From Pseudomonas gingeri (lineage in GTDB: Bacteria > Pseudomonadota > Gammaproteobacteria > Pseudomonadales > Pseudomonadaceae): DNA of 64,000 nt. Below the pieces are notes generated by a model. That model searched no databases, was not told the DNA's origin, and worked only from the letters and a program-made list of their open reading frames with translations. The position numbers and the translations under genes are program-made. This document shows, in pieces, positions 59,320-64,000 of the stretch; position 1 is the first letter of the stretch, and every line of letters starts with the position of its first letter. The stretch lies in assembly GCF_013386115.1 (NCBI RefSeq), contig NZ_JACAOR010000005.1, positions 226,543 through 290,542 of the forward strand, in the 5' to 3' direction.

Positions 59320-60459
59320 ATGCCATTGTTATTGGATAGCTTGTACCTACGGTTACTGGTGCTCCTGCTGGCCCTGGCGCCACTCTTTTCAAATTATGTT
59401 TTTGAGGGCATGATTAGTGTTGGTGATGTTTTTTGTATTGTCGCATTTTTTGGGTGCCTTTTATATTTAAGATTGAGTTATTTTTTTCTTGGTGTGATTT
59501 TTAGTTGTTTTGTAGTTGTCTTTGTCTCGTTGGCTTTTTTGTTGATGAAGAGTGAGGTTTCTGCAAGTTTTTTTAGAGCTGCTTTTTTTCTGGCCTTGCC
59601 GTGTTTTTTATTGTCTATGAGGGAGGAATTGTATGCGTTTTTTTTGCGATCCTATTTATCTCTTTCATTGATTTTTTCGGTGTTTCTGGTTGTGCAAGTC
59701 ATGGTTTATTATATTTTTAATCAAGGTTTTACTTTGATGTTGCCATGGCCTACTTATGAGGGTGATACGGTTGAGGTTCTTGATCATGCGATTCAGGGTT
59801 TTAGAACCGGTGGCGTTTTTAGGGAGCCGAGTTATTTTTCTATATATGTTATTCCTGCATTATTTTTTTTTGCTTTACGACGGAATTATGTAAAGCAGTT
59901 GCTCTTGGTTGGGGCGCTGGTGCTTTCAACATCTTCAATGGGGTTGGCCGCTTCTATTTTTTCATTTGCTTTTTATCTGAATGCGAGTGGCAGACTTAGA
60001 GAAAATTTTAAGAGGGTTTTATTCGCGGTTTCAGCCGTTGTCGTTGCAGTGCTTTTGCTTTTGTTTTTTCGAGATGTTTCTTGGGTGGAAAGATTTCTTG
60101 ACGCTTTCGGTGAGGACGGCCCGTTGAGAGTCAGGCTTGAGCCAATGCTGTTGGCCGCTAATAATGCAGGCCTTTGGGGTGGGGAGTTTGGTTCGAGTGA
60201 TACTATGGTCAATTCATTTTTTGATGGTGGTGAATGGCATAATTCAGTGTCCTATCTTTTGATGAGGTTGGGATGGCTGTTTTTACTTCCTTTTATGATG
60301 CTGTTAATTCGCTTGGGGACATTGGGGGCATTGGCATGTACAGGGTTGATTTTTTTTACCAACGCATTTTCTAATGCATTTTCGACGGTTTTTCTCTTGG
60401 CATTCTACTCAATTAACTTGCTTTGCAGCGAACAGAAGTTAAAATATTCCGTTTCTTGA
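59320..60459 (+). CDS. wzy: Wzy-type O-antigen polymerase
   Basis: A 379-residue inner-membrane protein with about ten hydrophobic segments and a large periplasmic loop containing GFRTGGVFREPSYFSIYVIPALFFF and HNSVSYLLMRLGWLFLLP, typical of O-antigen polymerase/ligase family proteins. AGGAGGG precedes the ATG at 59320. It is very T-rich, in line with the Phe/Leu content and foreign origin. It should polymerise repeat units on the periplasmic side, with chain length set by Wzz. Wzy proteins are too divergent for substrate prediction. Confidence 0.8.
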   Translation: MPLLLDSLYLRLLVLLLALAPLFSNYVFEGMISVGDVFCIVAFFGCLLYLRLSYFFLGVIFSCFVVVFVSLAFLLMKSEVSASFFRAAFFLALPCFLLSMREELYAFFLRSYLSLSLIFSVFLVVQVMVYYIFNQGFTLMLPWPTYEGDTVEVLDHAIQGFRTGGVFREPSYFSIYVIPALFFFALRRNYVKQLLLVGALVLSTSSMGLAASIFSFAFYLNASGRLRENFKRVLFAVSAVVVAVLLLLFFRDVSWVERFLDAFGEDGPLRVRLEPMLLAANNAGLWGGEFGSSDTMVNSFFDGGEWHNSVSYLLMRLGWLFLLPFMMLLIRLGTLGALACTGLIFFTNAFSNAFSTVFLLAFYSINLLCSEQKLKYSVS

Positions 60460-60493
60460 GCAGTCGTTGTGGCTGAATTTACCTGGTGAGAGC

Positions 60494-61531
60494 ATGCTTT
60501 TTAAAGACAAGGTTTTGTTGATAACCGGAGGTACGGGGTCTTTCGGTAATGCGGTCCTCAAGCGTTTCCTTGATACCGACATCGCTGAGATTCGGATTTT
60601 CAGCCGTGACGAAAAGAAGCAGGATGACATGCGCAAGCGCTATGCCAGTTCCAAGCTGAAGTTCTATATTGGCGACGTCCGTGACTATCAGAGCGTGCTG
60701 AACGCCACGCGTGGTGTGGACTATATCTTCCACGCCGCCGCGCTCAAGCAGGTGCCATCCTGTGAGTTCCATCCTATGGAGGCGGTCAAGACCAACGTCC
60801 TGGGGACTGAGAATGTGCTTGAGGCCGCTATCCAGAATGAGGTCAAGCGAATCGTGTGTCTGAGCACGGACAAGGCTGTCTATCCAATCAATGCTATGGG
60901 AATCTCCAAGGCAATGATGGAGAAGGTCATGGTGGCCAAATCCCGTAACGTTGACGAAAGCAAGACGGTCATTTGCGGTACCCGTTATGGTAACGTCATG
61001 GCCTCTCGTGGTTCTGTGATCCCGCTGTTTATCGAGCAGATTCGTGCTGGCAAGGCGCTCACACTCACCGACCCTAACATGACGCGCTTCATGATGACTT
61101 TGGCTGATGCCGTGGACCTGGTACTTTATGCATTCGAACACGGAAACAGTGGTGATCTGTTTGTGCAGAAAGCACCGGCTGCGACAGTCGAAACATTGGC
61201 CCAGTCGCTGACGGCGCTGATTGGCAAGCCTGAGCACCCAATCGAGGTGATTGGCACCCGGCACGGTGAAAAACTTTATGAGGCCTTGCTCAGCCGTGAG
61301 GAAATGGCTTGCGCCGAAGATATGGGGGATTATTTCCGTGTTCCCCCGGATTTGCGTGATCTTAACTACGCCAAATTTGTCGAGCAGGGAGAAACCAAGA
61401 TATCCCGAACTGAAGACTACAATTCGCACAATACCGAGCGCCTGGATGTTGCTGGCATGCAGAGATTACTGTTGAAATTGGACTTTATGCGTGCCATTCA
61501 ACGAGGCGAACACGCAACGCCTGAGGAGTGA
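60494..61531 (+). CDS. fnlA: UDP-GlcNAc 4,6-dehydratase/epimerase (FnlA/WbjB)
   Basis: A 345-residue SDR enzyme, first of the UDP-L-FucNAc pathway, acting on UDP-GlcNAc by 4,6-dehydration and epimerisation. It has the NAD motif LLITGGTGSFGNAVLKRFL, VDYIFHAAALKQVP, the STDKAVYPINAMGISKAMMEK active region and GTRYGNVMASRGSVIPLF. The start at 60494 is preferred (MLFKDKVLLITGG). GC content returns to the genome norm from here on. wbjC/fnlB follows after two bases. Confidence 0.92.
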   Translation: MLFKDKVLLITGGTGSFGNAVLKRFLDTDIAEIRIFSRDEKKQDDMRKRYASSKLKFYIGDVRDYQSVLNATRGVDYIFHAAALKQVPSCEFHPMEAVKTNVLGTENVLEAAIQNEVKRIVCLSTDKAVYPINAMGISKAMMEKVMVAKSRNVDESKTVICGTRYGNVMASRGSVIPLFIEQIRAGKALTLTDPNMTRFMMTLADAVDLVLYAFEHGNSGDLFVQKAPAATVETLAQSLTALIGKPEHPIEVIGTRHGEKLYEALLSREEMACAEDMGDYFRVPPDLRDLNYAKFVEQGETKISRTEDYNSHNTERLDVAGMQRLLLKLDFMRAIQRGEHATPEE

Positions 61532-61533
61532 GC

Positions 61534-62649
61534 ATGAAGGTCCTGATCACTGGTGCTAATGGGTTTGTTGGCCAGAATCTCATTGCGCACCTCAATGAGC
61601 GCGCCGATATTGAGGTACTGCGTTTTACACGTGATGACCCAAGAGACAGCCTGCCGGACTTGGTAAGGCAGGCGTCCTGTGTCTTTCATCTCGCTGGCGT
61701 AAATCGGCCACAAGACCCTCAGGAGTTCCGCATTGGCAACACTGATCTGACCAAGGCATTGTGTGAGGCGGTCAAGGCTTCAGGTCGGCGGATCCCGGTG
61801 TTGTATGCGTCATCGAGCCAGGCGGAACTGGATAATCCCTACGGCAATAGCAAGCGTGCAGCTGAGCAATTACTATTGGCACTTGCCGAGGACAGGGTGC
61901 CTGTACATATTTTCCGTCTGCCAAATGTTTTCGGTAAGTGGTCTCGTCCTAACTACAACTCTGCGGTGGCAACCTTCTGCCACAATATTGCCCGTGACTT
62001 GCCTATCCAGATCAATGATCCAAATGCTCGTATCAACCTCGTTTATATTGACGATGTGATCCGCAGCTTTGTCGCTCTGATGGATGGTGAGCGGAGAGGC
62101 ACATCATTCGTCAGTGTCGAACCACAGTACACCATCACGGTAGGCGAGTTGGCCGAACAATTGAACGCGTTTCGGAGCAGCCGTCAGACGCTGATCACCG
62201 AGCCCGTAGGGGTGGGATTGGTTCGAGCGTTGTATTCTACCTATCTGAGTTACTTGCCGCCGGAGAGCTTTGCTTATAGCGTTCCCAAGTACGGGGATCC
62301 GCGTGGCGTCTTTGTGGAAATGCTCAAGACTCGGGATTCCGGGCAGTTTTCTTTTTTCACCGCGCACCCTGGAATCACACGTGGCGGGCACTACCACCAC
62401 TCCAAGACAGAAAAATTTCTGGTCATCCGGGGGAAGGCCTGTTTTCGTTTCCGGAATATTGTTTCAGAAGAGTTTTATGAGCTTTTCACTACTGGGGAGC
62501 AGCCACAGATAGTTGAAACTGTTCCGGGTTGGAGTCACGACATCACCAATGTTGGTGAAGATGAAATGATTGTCATGTTGTGGGCCAACGAAATTTTTGA
62601 TCGTGAACATCCGGATACTTATACGCGAGATGTTGGCACTGAAGCCTGA
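61534..62649 (+). CDS. fnlB: UDP-sugar epimerase/reductase (FnlB/WbjC)
   Basis: A 371-residue fusion of an N-terminal SDR reductase domain (VLITGANGFVGQNLIAHL, FHLAGVNRP, NPYGNSKRAAEQLL) and a C-terminal cupin-like epimerase domain (TRGGHYHHSKTEKFLVIRG). It makes UDP-2-acetamido-2,6-dideoxy-L-talose from the FnlA product. GAGGAG precedes the ATG. The domain pair is the normal one for this family. Confidence 0.92.
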   Translation: MKVLITGANGFVGQNLIAHLNERADIEVLRFTRDDPRDSLPDLVRQASCVFHLAGVNRPQDPQEFRIGNTDLTKALCEAVKASGRRIPVLYASSSQAELDNPYGNSKRAAEQLLLALAEDRVPVHIFRLPNVFGKWSRPNYNSAVATFCHNIARDLPIQINDPNARINLVYIDDVIRSFVALMDGERRGTSFVSVEPQYTITVGELAEQLNAFRSSRQTLITEPVGVGLVRALYSTYLSYLPPESFAYSVPKYGDPRGVFVEMLKTRDSGQFSFFTAHPGITRGGHYHHSKTEKFLVIRGKACFRFRNIVSEEFYELFTTGEQPQIVETVPGWSHDITNVGEDEMIVMLWANEIFDREHPDTYTRDVGTEA

Positions 62650-62673
62650 GCGTAGCATGCAGGAAAGAATGCA

Positions 62674-63804
62674 ATGAAAAAATTGAAAGTTGTTACTGTT
62701 GTCGGGACCCGACCAGAAATCATTCGTTTGTCACGTGTGATGGCAAAGCTCGATGAGTACTGTGAGCACGTATTGGTGCATACAGGGCAGAATTATGACT
62801 ACGAACTGAATGAGATTTTTTTCCAGGATCTGGGTATTCGAAAACCCGATCACTTCCTCAATGCCGCAGGTGCCACTGGTGCCGAAACTATCGGTAATGT
62901 GATCATTGCCGTGGATCGTGTGCTGGCAGAGGTCAAGCCCGAGGCGTTGTTGGTGCTTGGTGATACCAATAGCTGTATGGCGGTTATCCCGGCCAAGCGT
63001 CGCAAGATCCCGACCTTCCACATGGAGGCAGGTAACCGCTGTTTCGACATGCGGGTTCCAGAAGAGATCAATCGACGGATTGTCGACCACACAGCGGATA
63101 TCAATCTGACATATAGCAGTATTGCTCGCGACTACCTACTGCGTGAGGGGTTGTCACCCGATACGGTTATCAAGACCGGTAGCCCAATGTTTGAAGTGCT
63201 CAGTTATTATCGCGAGGGTATTGAGGGCTCTGACGTGCTGCAGCGCCTCGGACTGGAGGTCGGGAAATTTTTCGTGGTCAGCGCCCATCGTGAAGAAAAT
63301 GTCGACTCCGACAAGAGCTTTCTCAAACTGGTCGATATTCTCAATAATGTAGCTGAACACTATGGCCTTCCCGTGATAGTTTCTACTCACCCGCGTACGC
63401 AGAAGCGTGTGGATGCCATGGGGGTGAAGTTTCACGAGAATGTGCGCTTGCTCAAGCCGTTGGGATTCAAGGACTACAACAAGCTGCAACTTTGCTCCAA
63501 GGCAGTATTATCCGATAGTGGTACCATCAATGAAGAGTCGTCGGTTTTGAACTTTCCGGCACTCAATATCCGAGAGGCTCACGAACGGCCTGAAGGAATG
63601 GAAGAGGCTGCGGTGATGATGGTAGGCCTGGAGGTCGAGCGTGCCATGCAAGGACTTCAGATCTTGGAGTTCCAGGCTCGGGGCGAAGAGAGGGGGCTGC
63701 GCCTGGTGGCCGACTACAGTATGCCTAATGTGGCAGAAAAGGTAGTACGAATTATCCATAGCTATCGTGATTATGTGATGCGTACCGTTTGGAAACAGTA
63801 CTGA
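62674..63804 (+). CDS. fnlC: UDP-L-FucNAc 2-epimerase (FnlC/WbjD)
   Basis: A 376-residue non-hydrolysing 2-epimerase of the WecB superfamily, completing UDP-L-FucNAc. It has VVGTRPEIIRLSRVMAKL, VHTGQNYDYELNEIFFQDLGI, LVLGDTNSCMAV, HMEAGNRCFDMRVPEEINRRIVDH and DSGTINEESSVLNFPALNIRE. The first residues KKLKVVTVVGTRPE fit the family. Confidence 0.93.
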   Translation: MKKLKVVTVVGTRPEIIRLSRVMAKLDEYCEHVLVHTGQNYDYELNEIFFQDLGIRKPDHFLNAAGATGAETIGNVIIAVDRVLAEVKPEALLVLGDTNSCMAVIPAKRRKIPTFHMEAGNRCFDMRVPEEINRRIVDHTADINLTYSSIARDYLLREGLSPDTVIKTGSPMFEVLSYYREGIEGSDVLQRLGLEVGKFFVVSAHREENVDSDKSFLKLVDILNNVAEHYGLPVIVSTHPRTQKRVDAMGVKFHENVRLLKPLGFKDYNKLQLCSKAVLSDSGTINEESSVLNFPALNIREAHERPEGMEEAAVMMVGLEVERAMQGLQILEFQARGEERGLRLVADYSMPNVAEKVVRIIHSYRDYVMRTVWKQY

Positions 63805-63829
63805 GCCTTGGTGAGTTGGTGAGTCTGAA

Positions 63830-64000
63830 ATGAACAAGGTTTTTGTAGTTTCTGAATATGTTTATTCGGCTCAAAACTCTACAGGCTATTTCTGGTCAAA
63901 GGTTATTGATCGGGTCGGATTGACTTACGGAGGGGTCAAAGTCATTGCTCCTGTTTCAATAGCTTCGGAGAAAAGTAAAAGTGCTGTCTCAGGAGTCGAG
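63830..64000 (+). CDS. Glycosyltransferase, partial (probably WbjE-like)
   Basis: The first 57 residues of a gene cut by the window end: MNKVFVVSEYVYSAQNSTGYF..., then VKVIAPVSIASEKSKSA. This resembles the N-terminal beta-alpha-beta of GT-B (family 4) enzymes. In P. aeruginosa O-antigen clusters the fnlABC set is followed by wbjE, a likely L-FucNAc transferase, so that identity is proposed by context. The AT content is higher again than in fnlC. Confidence 0.6.
   Translation, partial: MNKVFVVSEYVYSAQNSTGYFWSKVIDRVGLTYGGVKVIAPVSIASEKSKSAVSGVE

Overview
The window comes from a Pseudomonas chromosome, most probably of the P. fluorescens group. From glyA/morA to clpB and the tRNA cluster, the gene content and order are close to what I recall of the P. 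aeruginosa PAO1 stretch PA4541-PA4602, run in reverse with some genes missing. Spacers carry many copies of the short REP palindrome (core like GCCGGCTCCCAC / GGGCAAGCCCG) typical of fluorescent pseudomonads. Codon use is GC-rich except in the last 11 kb.

Layout. 0-10 kb: glyA, the large c-di-GMP enzyme gene morA (minus strand), the translation factor ettA, NADP-glutamate dehydrogenase gdhA, a Gre-type transcription factor paralogue and a small lipoprotein. 10-21 kb: poorly characterised envelope genes (DUF4105 protein, DUF3015 protein, a 608-residue lipoprotein, a UPF0114 membrane protein), a Lon-like protease, the prolyl isomerase fklB, a small gene behind a probable Fur box, and a PhnA/YjdM zinc-ribbon protein. 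21-34.4 kb: housekeeping genes ispB, rplU-rpmA, obgE, proB, creA, rpsT, murJ, and the overlapping run ribF-ileS-lspA-fkpB-ispH.

34.4-45.4 kb is a type IV pilus region. A divergent fimT is followed by the minor-pilin operon fimU-pilV-pilW-pilX-pilY1-pilE, then thiO, and the regulators pilS-pilR on the minus strand. PilY2 appears to be absent. 45.5-51.1 kb holds bamD, divergent from rluD-pgeF, and clpB behind a good sigma-32 promoter. A tRNA operon Asn-Pro-Lys follows, then a second, identical tRNA-Pro between two terminators.

From about 52 kb to the end the sequence becomes strikingly AT-rich, then recovers from about 60.5 kb. This is an O-antigen/polysaccharide cluster: wzz; fdtA-fdtC-fdtB (a dTDP-3-acetamido-3,6-dideoxyhexose such as Fuc3NAc or Qui3NAc); an ABC-type flippase resembling PglK; two glycosyltransferase-type genes; a Wzy-type polymerase; fnlA-fnlB-fnlC (UDP-L-FucNAc); and the start of another glycosyltransferase, cut by the window edge. 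No wzx-type flippase gene is visible. The pairing of Wzz/Wzy with an ABC flippase is the most unusual system here. Other points worth following are a FimT with a GRxR motif, a repeated C-terminal motif in BamD, a Gre paralogue with a changed catalytic tip, and the duplicated tRNA-Pro beside the island.
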